Positions 38,901 through 50,854 of a stretch of DNA of 64,000 nucleotides are shown here, piece by piece. The translations under genes and the position numbers were made by a program. Position 1 is the stretch's first letter. Each line of letters begins with the position of its first letter. The DNA is from Rotaria macrura (taxonomy: Eukaryota; Rotifera; Eurotatoria; Philodinida; Philodinidae). The stretch is taken from NCBI GenBank assembly GCA_900239685.1, contig OENT01000248.1, positions 87,804 to 151,803 of the forward strand. The letters are read 5' to 3'. Under the pieces are notes generated by a model, which did not search any database, was not told where the DNA came from, and saw only the letters and a list, made by a program, of their open reading frames with translations.

Positions 38901-40120
38901 ACAACGGTTGAAGGATGACCACGGCGATAACGTTACTCTAGTTTGTTTTCATTTCATAAGCCTATTAAATCTTAGCTTTCTGTCTCTGTCTGTTCTCTTA
39001 AGCCGTTTCGGGATCATTTTATGCTGTCATTATCAATCATTTACTCGACCTTCGTTTGCGAGTCATTGATAGTTCTTGCAACTAACAGCTTTTCTTTCTT
39101 CAACAGAAATCTGTAGTTTGAACATCGATTGAAAAGTAACGGAAAAAAATAAGCGACATAAAACCTTAATGATTATCCAGAACTTACCTTCACGGATAAA
39201 CTTTGAGCAAAGATGTGCTCTTTTTATCGAAGAAAAAAACAGAAAATGACTATTTTTCTATTTGCTTATAGAAGAATAGAAAATGAATAAACAACTACTC
39301 CTACGCTTAGTTTCATGAGAACGACAAAGGCATTATACACTACAACATACGTGCTGTTTCTTTCTCGTCCTATAAGAGTAACTTAAATCGAAATGCGACT
39401 TGAAACCTTTTGAAGTATGCTCTGTTTTGCTACATTAAGAAACGCATACAACAACAATAATACAGAGAGAAATAAAAAAACGGAAAAAAGTATAAGAGGA
39501 GCAAAGCAGTCCAATTTATTACATAGAGAAAAGAGACTCAAACGAGAGAGCGTTCGCTGGCTTGACGGATGATATGAAATACTTAGTATGGCAGAGAAGT
39601 TACCGTTACTGACCAGTTCCGTTACCGAGTATACTTTTGGGTTGATTTCTTTTTCCAAACTGCATCAATATCCACATCCGCACCACCAACCCTCTATCAA
39701 TCTCATGATATTCCGATTCGAAGGAGCAAATTATTTTTAATGACTCACAATTATTTCTGAGGGATGAATGTAAAATAGTAGTAGAAAATCACAAGGGATG
39801 ATACCTTTCTAGATTTTATTCTTTCTGATTATAAAAAAGAGAAGGTACGTTCAAATTCGCTCATGAAATCAGACATAGTTTCTCTCATTGCCAAATTTCT
39901 GATGAAGCAGCCAATACTCTATAATAATAGCGATGGTTAGATTGTTTTTTGACGTTCAACCCAAGAATACAGGATCTGCTCCTTATGTATTCAGACATCT
40001 TTGCTAGAAAACAAACTCGACAAAAAAATTCAATGAAAACGAAAAAGAGAAGAAACTAAAGCGAAGTAGTAAGAAAACAAAAACAAAGACAATTGCGACT
40101 GATATCAATATTACATGTTT
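35938..40120. other. Long non-coding stretch
   Basis: Only scattered short frames (for example 36507-36761 minus, 39383-39658 minus) without splice partners or motifs. No RNA gene was recognised. Confidence 0.45.
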
Positions 40121-43100
40121 CTATTCGACTTGCACCCAATCTTTAGTATCAGGTTCTTCTTGTGTTTCTTGAACCTGCAATTTTTTCATGGAACGTGTAA
40201 CACGATCACTGGCAAGTTTTGTTGATGTTGCATCTAAATCAATATCGTCGAAATCGGATCGAAGCCAATCTAACATTTCTGTTTTGACTGAATGTTGTGG
40301 TGGTGGCTCTGTTGTTGTTGACTGATTTTCATGGAAGTTTTCCAATATATTAGTTGTTACTTCTGGTGGCGGTAACCTATCCTCTTGACCATGATCGAAA
40401 TTATCATAATGTTGCGCATGAATTTTGTAATGATTTTTCATGCGATATGCAGATGGAATATACTGATTACATATTTTACATGTTCGTTTTTTTAATTCTT
40501 TTTTCGCTGATGAACAACAGTAATCAAATGGTAACATTTCATTCTAAAACAAGAAAAAAACCTTTATTTGCTTGTCTAACATGACAAATAGTACGTGTTT
40601 CTATAGAAAGTACGAACTATTCTTCGATTGATACCAATAAAAAAAACGAGTAAACTTTTTCAACGACAGCTACTGCTAGGAATTAATGTTCAATTTAAAT
40701 TAGATTACCGTAGGAATAGTGTCATGTGTGGATTATTTACATTGGTTTTTCTTGTTCGTTCTTTGACTATGCATATCAAGAAGAGAAAGTCCCCTGTTGG
40801 CGTATATCCAGTACTGGAGAAAACAAACTAACGGATGAGTATTTCACTCATAGATAGACGCGATTTGTATGTATGTAACAAAAAGCAAAAAGTAGAATCG
40901 AAGATAAACTATATTCTGCTTCAGCTATTGTATCTTATCTCTAGATTGATTCTTTTCATTTTTTTCTGGCACTGATCAATATGATGATGGTGGGTAGATT
41001 TAAAGCCTATCATTGTGTCAAGTGAGCAATACGCTATAGAAGCTGCTCGATAATAGTTATTCAATAGCTGCTATTGAAAGAATTTTTTTTTTCAACCTGT
41101 GTATGTTGAATAACAACACCGTGAAATTGAATTCGTTGAAATAAAGAGCCGTAAAATTGTCCTTTTTGGTAGTCTCTGTCTGCCATTCTAATACCATAGG
41201 GTGTTCGTTCGAATGGCACAGGTGCTGGTAAAAATCGATGAGGAAATATCTCAACATAATTTGAACGCCATGGTCCACAGCATTCAATTGAATTGCAACG
41301 AATTATCTGTAATGTATATTGTGTTTGTAAAACATGCATAGCACACCAATATTCATCGATATCATATTTTGGTTGTTCCCCAAATTTTTCTCTCGGTGCA
41401 CGGGAATTTTCTTGATAGTATTCATCAGTTGCATGAACACGAAATTCATATCCTTCTTCTGCTTCTTCTTCGGCGCATACTCTATTTTCAAAAATAAATG
41501 AAAATATCAGTAAAACTTAGATGTAAGGTAAAAATAGCTAAACAAAATTAACCTTCGTAAAATTTCATCCATGACAGTTTTTGTATCAATCAATCGACGT
41601 TCATCGTCTGATGTAGCAGGGGGACTAATATATTCAGCTATGCATGGAAATCCATCGATAATAGATTGATTCCATGTTTCAGCTAAGATTTGTCCAGCTT
41701 TACGGAAATTTAATTTTTCTAAATCAACATTTATTGTTCCACCTGACTCATTCAAATGAGAACCAAAATGATCGTGTGGTAATATAAGACCAGCTAAATC
41801 ATGCGACAACGGTGCCATACGACGTTCGACTATATTATAAGCTGATTGGCCAGGACTAGAAGAAATCTTATTGAATGAGAATACGTTTTAACGTCTAGAC
41901 ATAAATAACTTACGCATGTGTAAGAACGAAAAGTGCATCTAAATTATATTTTTTAAATTTTCTGATATTTGAAACAAGTGTTTTTGGAAAACGTGGATTT
42001 TCATCAGGACCACCATCAACGGTAACAATTAAGATCGGTTTTACTTGTCCACTTTCATCACGCGCTACTTTTTCGAATTCTTTCAAACCAACAAGACGAT
42101 CAAAATCTAACGCATGAGATTCAGCACTTGATAAATCGTGCTTAGCTGAACGTATGGCAACATATGTTGGACCAGAATAACCTAAATCTCCATCCTCAGA
42201 TAGAAAACATGCTGCATATACACTAGGCGTCAATTGATGTCGAGGTGCAACTGTCCAATCGTGATCAGGTAAACGTATACGATAATCCAAATGCATTAGC
42301 ATAGGTGCTTGAACTCTAGCCGCAGGTAATCCTAATGGAACTTTACATTTATCATCTTGAGATAAATAAAAAACACAATCATTGCCGAATACAGATGCTA
42401 GGTCTTTCATATATCGTATGGTTGCTGTTGCAAAATGGCCATCTTCATGTTTTCCATGTTCATCGTTTTGAGCACGACGAAGACGAACTGGAACCGTATG
42501 AACATGTCGACGACCATCTATGGATGATGCACGATGTGGTAAGAGACTGAAACATTTTACATATGAATTTGCAAGATTATTATTGTCAGTGAATGTTAAC
42601 AATGAATATCATAGGAGATGACGTGTATGTAGGACATCTGACATTTACTGAGTGCATGTGTTACTACAGTTGACTTTCTAATACTAATCGGTTTTTGTAA
42701 TTTTTGTCTTCAATTGTTCATACTCATCTATATAGTATCATCAAAAAATAATGAACTAGACAACATACGAGAAGATCTGTGTAACGGAAAATATAAAAAC
42801 AAATTGTCTATGAAATTAAACAATTTTTATCGAACAGTATGCGTAGATCCAGTGTTATCATCAAGAAGAAAACTCAAGAATATAACTTCTCTTAACGTAT
42901 ACCTAATAGTTCGACGAGCGAGATTGCTCAGAACTATAATATTATTTATATTCGAAATATTTTGAATAGAAATGTCAATACTAACGGGTGGCCCAGAAAT
43001 AATGAAGGGTTTACTATTTGATCATTATTTTGTCTATAGTTTTCATTGATTCGAACTGAACCATCCCATATAAATTTCAGCATTCAATTCTCTACAAAAC

Positions 43101-46100
43101 CATCCGCAGAAGTTTTTGGTGAACTACATAAAACCTAAGTTCTAAAACGAAAAACAAATCGTCTGAATATCTTTAACGTTCAAGCTCAAAGCTCGTTTAT
43201 TCTACAATTTACTTTCCATGTAGTGAGTGACGAAAAACCTAAATCGGTCATGTTAAAGAGCATAACATTCTCGACAACGTTAATTCCTTAGACATTTTTT
43301 TCGATCCGAAATTCAATAAAATATTCAAGATCAATTTGTTTGTTTTTTCGAAAAAACTGAACTTTCATGTCACGTTATAGTAAAACATCGCTACTTTTTG
43401 ATGATTTTTTTTCTTTGAAAGCTAACATACTCAAACACATCTCTGTATATTCATTCGAGCCATGAAAAGCTTTTTCCTCGATTGGTTTTCTTGAAAACCC
43501 AAATTAAGACGTTTGGGGGGAGTTTTCGGCAAAATATCGATTTCATGGGCGAAGACCACTTTCACAGAATCCTTTTCAAAGATATAGGAAAGAGCGTATG
43601 TCAAAATATCCGAAAACGTTTCTCTTGGAATTTAAGATTGCGTGTCAACTATCGAAACATACTCCAAATGTTAATACATTTTGAACTTGAAAGGTGAAGA
43701 TTTTCGGACGATTTGTTTTTCGTTTTAGAACTCAGGTGTAATGTAGTTCACCAAAATCTGCTACGGATGGTTTTGTAGAGAATTAAATGCTGAAACTTAT
43801 ATGGGGTAGTTCAGTTCGAATCAATGAAAACTAGAAAAAATAATGATCAAATACTAAGCCCTTCATTATTTCTGGGCCACCCTTGCTTATATACCGTATA
43901 CATCAAGGGGGAAACAGCTGATTATTGATTATTTATGATTATCACTGATAATCATAAATAATCAATAATCAGCTGTTTCACCCTTGGTATACATACATGA
44001 CGAGTAAGATGAATCACAGTGCCTGTTCGATATTAATCGAAGGGCGGTTCCAAAGGTCAAAAAGATTATGATTCATGTTCAATTCTTAAGCATCAGTGAA
44101 GGTCATATAAATTTTATGGGTTGGGATTTCGTTCTAAATTACGAATATATATTTATATGTATGTGTTGGAGGGGAAATTAAAACGTTTTTTTTGTATTTT
44201 ATATAATTTTCGATTTTTCTGAAATAGGTATAAATGAATACTGGTCTTGAAATCTGGACGAGAATGTTTATGCGCACGTCCATCATCTTTTTGGATGTAG
44301 CTGTACAAAGTCGACTTGAATGAGTATTATAAGTGATGGGGAGGGTTTGATTGGTACAGGTTCACAGCCTTCTGCACTCACATCTGCCACCACACCCACG
44401 TATATAGACTAATATCCACCTACACCATCACACAAACAGTAAATTTTTATCTATTTCAGAAAAATCGAAAATTATATAAAATATACAAAAACAATTTAAT
44501 TTGCCCTAGGAGAATTTTAATTTCCTCTCCAACATATACAGTGTATATAGAAAAAGTGATCGATAACATCAGTAGAATCCAAAATGTGTTGATCGACTTT
44601 TTCTTCACACAAATTCAAAACAAACAAATGTATAAAATCTCTTCAAGACGTTACTTGTTACTGTTAATCAAGTATCATTGAACATGATGCCTGTTTTTTC
44701 AATTTTTCTAGATTTCAAGTAGAAATCTTCTATGTCATCTTTTTTTCTTTTTATGCTAAATTTCAATTATTTCATAGGATTCATCTCATTATCAATTATG
44801 ATGTATGAATACATTATTTCTGATAGTCAGCACTGATGATTCGATCGTGGGGTTGTTTTATTCATACGATAGTTAATCGCAATTAAAATAATATTCCCTG
44901 ATTTTCAATCATAACATCGTTTATCAACGATATGATTGATTACTGTGTAATATAAAATATTGATAAATACGCTCGAAATATTCACATGGCAAGGAAAAAT
45001 CTGAACTATTCTAGAAACTTCCAACCCTTATTCTTAATATCATTTCATCCTTCAATCGATGTTGCCATGATCCATTGTGGGAAATCGTAAAAGTTCTACT
45101 CTAACTATCTCTTACGATCAGAATAAGGAATGTTTATAGAAGAAGAAAAATAAATTGCTTTACCGATAATAGAGTGTTGTTCGTTTAATATCATAGCCAC
45201 GCTGTCTGATTTTTTCTCTTAAATCATCGAGTGTTAGACAAGGTCGAATAGTTTCTGACTGTCGTCGATCGTCACTTGCTCCACCAACTTTTGCAATTTC
45301 CTCAATAATCTGTAATAGATCAGGACATTGTTCTTCGACACGTGGTCGACCAGCACCACGTCGATAAAGCTTATTCAATTGTGGATGTAATTCAGGTTTT
45401 GTTTCAAATAAATGTTCAACCTAAGAACAAAATAGAAACTTTAAAAATGAAATAAATGAATGTAGAAATGCTAGTACAATTTGTTTTCGTTTATTACGAT
45501 ATTTATTTGATGCTTTTTGTTTTGATTGAAGTCGTTTTAATTCATATCCTTTTTTCTTTCTATCCTTCATTAATTGTTTCAGTTGCATTCTATTTTCGGC
45601 TGTTGCTAAGCCCATTTGTTTAACTTGTACTAATGAAGCAATACGATCATTGATATCACTTAATTCTTTATATGCACGATCTTGTGCTGGTTGCCGTTTT
45701 TGTTTAGCTAATGGTTGTAATAGAGCACCAGCTTCAACACTGGTAGGTGGTGTAATAGCTGGGATTTGTGTCGGATCTTCAAATAATTCTTCATCAATTG
45801 GTTTACGTTTTTTAAGGAAATAGCATTTTTTCTTTTGTATCTTTTTCTTTTCTTCATCATTATTGGCATCCTTGTCTTCGTCATCATCATCATCTTGTTG
45901 ATCATCATTTTGATCTTCATCGTCTTCATCAAAATCATCCATAAATTTTGAGTTTTTACTTTTTTTTTTAGGTGATTTATCATCCTTTCTAATTTGATTA
46001 TCCTCTCGATTTGTCGTATCTTCGAATAGATCAGTTTTAGTCTTTTTCGATGTACGACGACGAACAGTAATTCGTTGGTTTGAAGAAAGAGTAGATGTTG

Positions 46101-46391
46101 ACTGATCGAGACCTTGATTTGAAGGTGCTCCAAGTTGATTGAATATTTCTAAATACTCTTCTATTTTCTCTTTAACATACTCTTCATTCCAATTTATTTC
46201 ATTCCATTCAACTTGTGCATCATAATGTTTTTCCTATGTGAAGAAACTTATGACTTTCTTTTCGTTTTCTTTCAAATAAAAAATTGTGAACTTACAACTC
46301 GTTTTTCATTAGGTCGAGCTTTCATGTAAGCATCAACAAAAGTTTTATAAAGACTTGGCCCTTGGATCATTTTACTTGCTTTTGAGGGCAT
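40121..46391 (-). CDS. DDE-transposase-like protein with C2H2 finger, probably domesticated (7 exons)
   Basis: Exons (minus): 46391-46296, 46233-45478, 45420-45164, 42546-41914, 41855-41553, 41481-41097, 40543-40121. All joins are GT..AG and in phase, giving 950 residues. Residues about 131-165 are a D/E-rich stretch followed by lysines. Residues about 300-370 are helix-turn-helix-like (GAGRPRVEEQCPDLL, LTLDDLREKIRQRGYDIKRT). A core follows with SQDDKCKVPLG (D434/D435), VTVDGGPDENPRF (D547) and VERRMAPLS (E591). The D-D-E order and the 44-residue D-to-E spacing suit an RNase H-fold transposase. Then come a Cys/Trp-rich segment (ECCGPWRSNY) and a C2H2 finger (C832, C835, H848, H852). Nuclear DNA binding is likely. 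The gene lies in no terminal repeats of its own and has six introns, one of 2.6 kb filled with MITEs. That argues for a host gene rather than a mobile copy. The family name is not recalled with certainty. Confidence 0.8.
42986..43882. mobile_element. 897-bp element with long terminal inverted repeats, in an intron
   Basis: Both ends read GGGTGGCCCAGAAATAATGA inward, and the similarity continues for at least 200 bp (for example TTCATTGATTCGAACTGAAC, and AATTCTCTACAAAACCATCC with its complement at the right). The interior holds one short frame (43482-43697) that I do not recognise as a transposase. No TSD of 2, 4 or 8 bp fits cleanly, so the superfamily is open. It lies in intron 42547-45163 of the DDE-like gene. 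Confidence 0.85.
43904..43986. mobile_element. 83-bp palindromic hAT-type MITE with perfect 8-bp TSD
   Basis: The termini are CAAGGGGGAAACAGCTG and, reverse-complemented, CAAGGGTGAAACAGCTG. The 8-bp TSD GTATACAT is perfect (43896-43903 and 43987-43994). Apart from one or two bases near the ends, the whole unit is a palindrome: 34-bp arms pair perfectly around a single central base. It is little more than two fused termini. It lies 17 bp from the larger element in the same intron. Confidence 0.9.
44155..44540. mobile_element. Inverted-repeat element with TGTTGGAG ends, in the same intron
   Basis: The left end (from about 44163, TGTTGGAGGGGAAATTAAAA) and the reverse complement of the right end (TGTTGGAGAGGAAATTAAAA) match. 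The match then resumes over TTTTATATAATTTTCGATTTTTCTGAAATAG on both sides (quoted in part: ATATAATTTTCGATTTTTC). The middle, about 44240-44440, is unique. TA-rich flanks prevent a firm TSD; a TA duplication of mariner type is possible. Confidence 0.75.
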
Positions 46392-48744
46392 GTCGACGAA
46401 CAAAGTACAAATAACAAAAATCACAAATGAAAGAAATATATGTTAGACAGCCAAAGAAAAAAAAACACAAGTTTGTTGATGACCTCTTCTTCGTTCTTAC
46501 TTATCAAAGGGTCAAAAAAAAAATCTAATAACCAATAGTCACACTAGTAGGGAGACCTTCCACAATAAGGCAGTGTATCTGTTCAGAAAAAAAAGAACGC
46601 AAAGGAAAAAGAATACGACGATATTCGTATGAACCGATCACTTGTCGAGCGTATTCAACTACATTGACTAGTATTATGATGAGCGTAAGATATGCATATG
46701 TTTGTTGGTCACCGTATCGCTCATACTTTTATCCTCATTCAAACCAATATTTTTTTCGCGAATAAAATGTCATTACCTCTTATCGTTCGCTTTGTTCATA
46801 GCTGCATTGTAACTCGTTTATGAACATGATAATTATTTTGTTAGTGTGAAATGATTCTCTCGGAAAATAATACATTTTCATTATGTTGAATATCGAAGAG
46901 TAACATTTATAAAAATTTCTATAGGTCCGCTTCGCCTGAGTAGACTTGAATGAGTACGTCTGAGGACATCTAGAATTTCATAAACAAGATTGAATCCTTC
47001 AATGAACTTGATTAAAAGATTATTATTCATTTATTTTAGCTCGTTTTCTGTCAAAATAGGACACGATGTAGATTTAAATAAAACTCTTTCAATCAAATCT
47101 ACCACATTGACATCGAACAATAAAATGGCTATAATACCAATCGATATAATAGATCGTTAAAAGACAGTTATCTCCTTCTTCGCATGATCGCTATTCCGAT
47201 ATCACATTGTAACTTTCAGTTAAAATCAAATATTGATCTTGTACGATGTGATAAATTGTAAAACAAAGGTACCCATGAGATACGTGTTCAATTGAATCGA
47301 TGGACATCATCGAACGTTATCCATGGTGACTTTGTTTAATGGAACGAAAATAAGTATTTATAAACAATTAGAGTGTTAAATAATACATCTTAAATGAAAT
47401 GTAAATATTAAATATAAAATCAGCTACGATGTCTTTTTTTTTCATTTGAAAATGAATATTTAGACAATTGAAGATTAACTTCTAAGACTTTCTTTTTCAG
47501 CCAAGACAATATTTTTGCACTGTCTTTCTATTAATGAAGTTATGTTAAAAAGAATAAAATCATCGAGAGAAAAGTACATTCTTTCTCGACGAAAATTTTC
47601 CGCATCAATAATCTCTAAGTTAATATTCTCTCAAAAGTTTTTTTCATGCTTCGGGTGTAACTCTGTGCATCATCAAAAAAGGAAAATAGATTGAGTTCGG
47701 ATATAAGCCGTAGAACATCCTTTCGCAAGTCAATTGATGTTCGATAGAGTATTCAATAGATTAAGAATCTTGGTGAAGCATCTACTAGTTTTACTTGCAA
47801 TAGTTACAGAAATGTTTTATGAGGGTAAATAGACGATTGCCTTTGATATGATTTATTGAATCGACAAACAAAATTTAGAGGAATCACCCCATCTTCCTCA
47901 TTGTATAGCCTGTTATTATTATCATTGGCTATGGTCAGTTTTTTAAATCAATTTTCTGTATCTCAAGTTTGAAATTGTCATTTTGATTTTTCTTCGAATT
48001 CATTTGTTTTTCTTATACCAATAGAAACGAAACTTGTCAGCATCATTAGAGTTCTATTTCATGATTTTTCTTGCTGCTGAATTTTACGAAATAGTTCATT
48101 TCTTGAAAATTAGAGTTAAGGAGGGCGGGGAAAGTAAACAGACTTAGCCATCGTGTCAACATTACGATTTATCCGTTTCTCAATAATTACATAGTATATC
48201 ACTATACGTAACTATATAAAAATTCATCTCCTACATCAGCGAAGTTATTTGTTAGCCAAGGACATTAACATGATGAATCGTGACACGAACCATGTCAAGT
48301 GAAAGAGGATTTATATTTACATTCAAGGCTAAATAATCAATTCATATCTGGTCGGGAAAAGAAATGCAAAACCTAGAAGCCGATTTTTCGTTATTGTTCG
48401 TATGTTGTCTACTCGATTTAGTCATTCTATAAAACTATCAACGCAAAACAAATGCGTCAAATGAATGTATTATATTATGGAATGAACAGTTGAGATAATT
48501 TTCAACGAGCAACATCATCGTCGCCGTTTAAGACGGTAATCGATGGTTTTTTTTTCGATTTCATACAAAAAAAACACGTGCACTGCATACGACTATCGAA
48601 CGTCAACGCATTTTTATACCTTTTTCATTCACATTACAAAACTTGTCTCTTTCTCTCATTTTTTATATTTATGCGTCGATTACTTAATAGATAGAAAAAA
48701 TGGATGATTGTCATCTGCTATACCTTCACTAATATTTAGTACAA
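46392..48744. other. Non-coding region upstream of the DDE-like gene
   Basis: It must include the promoter of the minus-strand gene starting at 46391. I see no core element, RNA gene or repeat that I can name. Confidence 0.45.
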
Positions 48745-49029
48745 ATGTGTATTGCTCCTCTTTCAAAAGTCAGTGCATGGTGCGTATATGTATTCAGGTT
48801 ATTTTCGACATTGAAACAGAAAACAGTTGTCCTGATATGGATTCTTTTTCTTGATTGAATCATTGATTATTACAGATACAAATCTATATTTCATTTCGTC
48901 TAATACCCCCATGTAAATGCTTGATTAATGAAAATATCGCATGACTATTTAACGAAACGAAATATTGATAGTATTTATTTTTCACCAACAAGGTAAACAT
49001 AGATGAGAAGCGCATGTGCAGCTATGATT
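48745..49029. repeat. Conserved non-coding block, copy 1, upstream of PqiA-like gene 1
   Basis: About 285 bp matching 53546-53831 at roughly 92% by eye, in the same orientation. Long identical words include GATTATTACAGATACAAATC and ATTGATAGTATTTATTTTTC. It lies about 815 bp before the start codon of the first PqiA-like gene. It has no terminal inverted repeats and no shared reading frame. Confidence 0.85.
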
Positions 49030-49843
49030 TCAATAAGTGATCATGAAATATCATTGAGCTGATATATTTTGATTGAGGTTAGTTGTTGTCAATCTATTAG
49101 GAATTTTTTCAAATCGACTACTGATTTCAGTTGTTTAGAGATCAAAAAGAAGGTGAAACACTATCATATTATATAGTGTAAGAGAATGAAGCTTGGCTAT
49201 CTTTGAATACAATATTGTATCATGTTCAAAACAGTCTTGCATATGATTAATCTTCTTTTCCTTCTCTCCCGCGTCGACCAAATGAGAAACAAATCGAGAT
49301 GGGTATCTCAGTGAGATTCTGCGTTGTATAAAACATCTGTCTTTCGTCTCTCGTTGGAACATGATTACTCTATCAATCAATTGAGAATTTTGTATGTCAG
49401 ATGTTGAAAACAAAAATAAGCCATTATTTTTACTACAGAGGCCATACAAATAATTTACCCATTAACCATGTGGTCCAATCCAACAAATTACGTCCTCGCT
49501 AAGTGGTTCGCTTTTATTTTCATGAGATGATCTCTATTGATGAAAAATGAAACAGAAATCTATTCACGATATCACTGTAATGAATTACATGTGAATCTGC
49601 TACACCGGTTGTTTCTCATTTAGGCAGACTAATCGCTTGTGAATTTAGACCGACGAATGTTCGAGTCTGTGAGCAATCGGTTGATACTCAAGGTCGACTA
49701 GAAACTCCGAATGTTATGCTAATCTTACAAATGAGAATAATCAGACTAACATTCATTTCAGATATTTAGAAGTGCAGCAAAAGTGAAAGATTACAAGGAT
49801 CTGCTGCGAGACATTTTTAAGTTGTTTAATTTCTCAAAAACAA

Positions 49844-50854
49844 ATGGAATCTCTAAAGAAAGATGTTAAATCTTACCAATCATGTCAAGCAACCGACAAT
49901 GGCAATGAAAATGTTTCTTTGAATCTCTCTCCGTCGTCTATAAAAGAAGAGCCATGGACAAAAGATCGCATTCGAAACTGGATTTCTCATAGCCTAACCA
50001 TAATCAGTTTGATATGTTTCATCCCTGGCATTTGGTTTTTCATGATTAAAGTAATCATTTATATCAATGTGCCCGGCCCGAAAATTCCAGTTGCTAATGA
50101 AAGTCGAAGTATTTTGACAACAATAGGCTATCTGCTCGTAAACGGAGGTACTCTGCCTGCTATTTTGATAATCATATTTTCGATTGTTATTCCAATAACC
50201 AAAGCAACTCTATTACTTTTAATGAAGTAAGTTCGTTGTTTTTCCTTTACTGTTCTAGAATACGGGCAAAAAAAATGACTCAATAGTTACACAAGTTACA
50301 TATCACTATGTAAACTAAATCAGTTAACGTTCAATTTGATTCAGTAGTGGTATTGTTTTCTTCACTAATGCACCGTCGTATATCTCCTTGAGTGACCAGA
50401 AACTGATGGGAAAAGAATTAAGAGCATCACTGATAAACTTGTCTGTTATAGCTTTAAACAAAGTCCACAGTATAAATACAAGGTTTATACAATCGTACGT
50501 GACTGGGGAAAATGGAGCATGGCTGATATTTTTGTCACTGGGATACTACTGTCTTACTTTTCTTCTTTACCGATAGCAGAAATCCAAATCGAAATAATAA
50601 ACGGATTCTATTACTTTTTATTATATTGTATCATATCATTGTTGGCAACGCAAATCATGCAACCCCCACCAAATCCAAACGGCATTCCTGAAGATAAACC
50701 TAACGAAAAATCGGCAGTCGACACTAAACAACCTCAAGCGATTCTTCAAAACACAAATGATAGTGCAAATAAAGTTCATTCTGTCAATCAAACAACTAAA
50801 CCAGGCGAAAATTTTACTAGCGTCAATCAGTCCGCTCAACCAGCAACTCAGTAG
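49844..50854 (+). CDS. PqiA-like four-helix membrane protein, copy 1
   Basis: Exon 1 is 49844-50226. A 225-bp GT..AG intron joins it to exon 2, 50452-50854; 261 residues. Predicted membrane segments are at about 48-70, 104-126, 153-170 and 183-205. The order fits one PqiA domain: first helix, short extracytoplasmic beta-like loop (YINVPGPKIPVANESRS), second helix ending in P-x-x-K, then DWGKWSMADIFVTGILL and a last helix. GKWSM-D-F is the PqiA signature I rely on. Bacterial PqiA is an inner-membrane protein of a lipid-transport (MCE-type) system. The role in an animal is unknown, and transfer from bacteria is plausible but inferred. The N-terminal 45 and C-terminal 55 residues are polar, rich in N, Q and S. 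The splice is supported by the paralogue at 54813, which splices at matching points with an equally long second exon (403 bp). Confidence 0.7.

Noticed and set aside
45708..46133. 141-codon minus-strand frame rich in K and M
   Set aside because: It is a shifted-frame shadow of exon 2 of the DDE-like gene.
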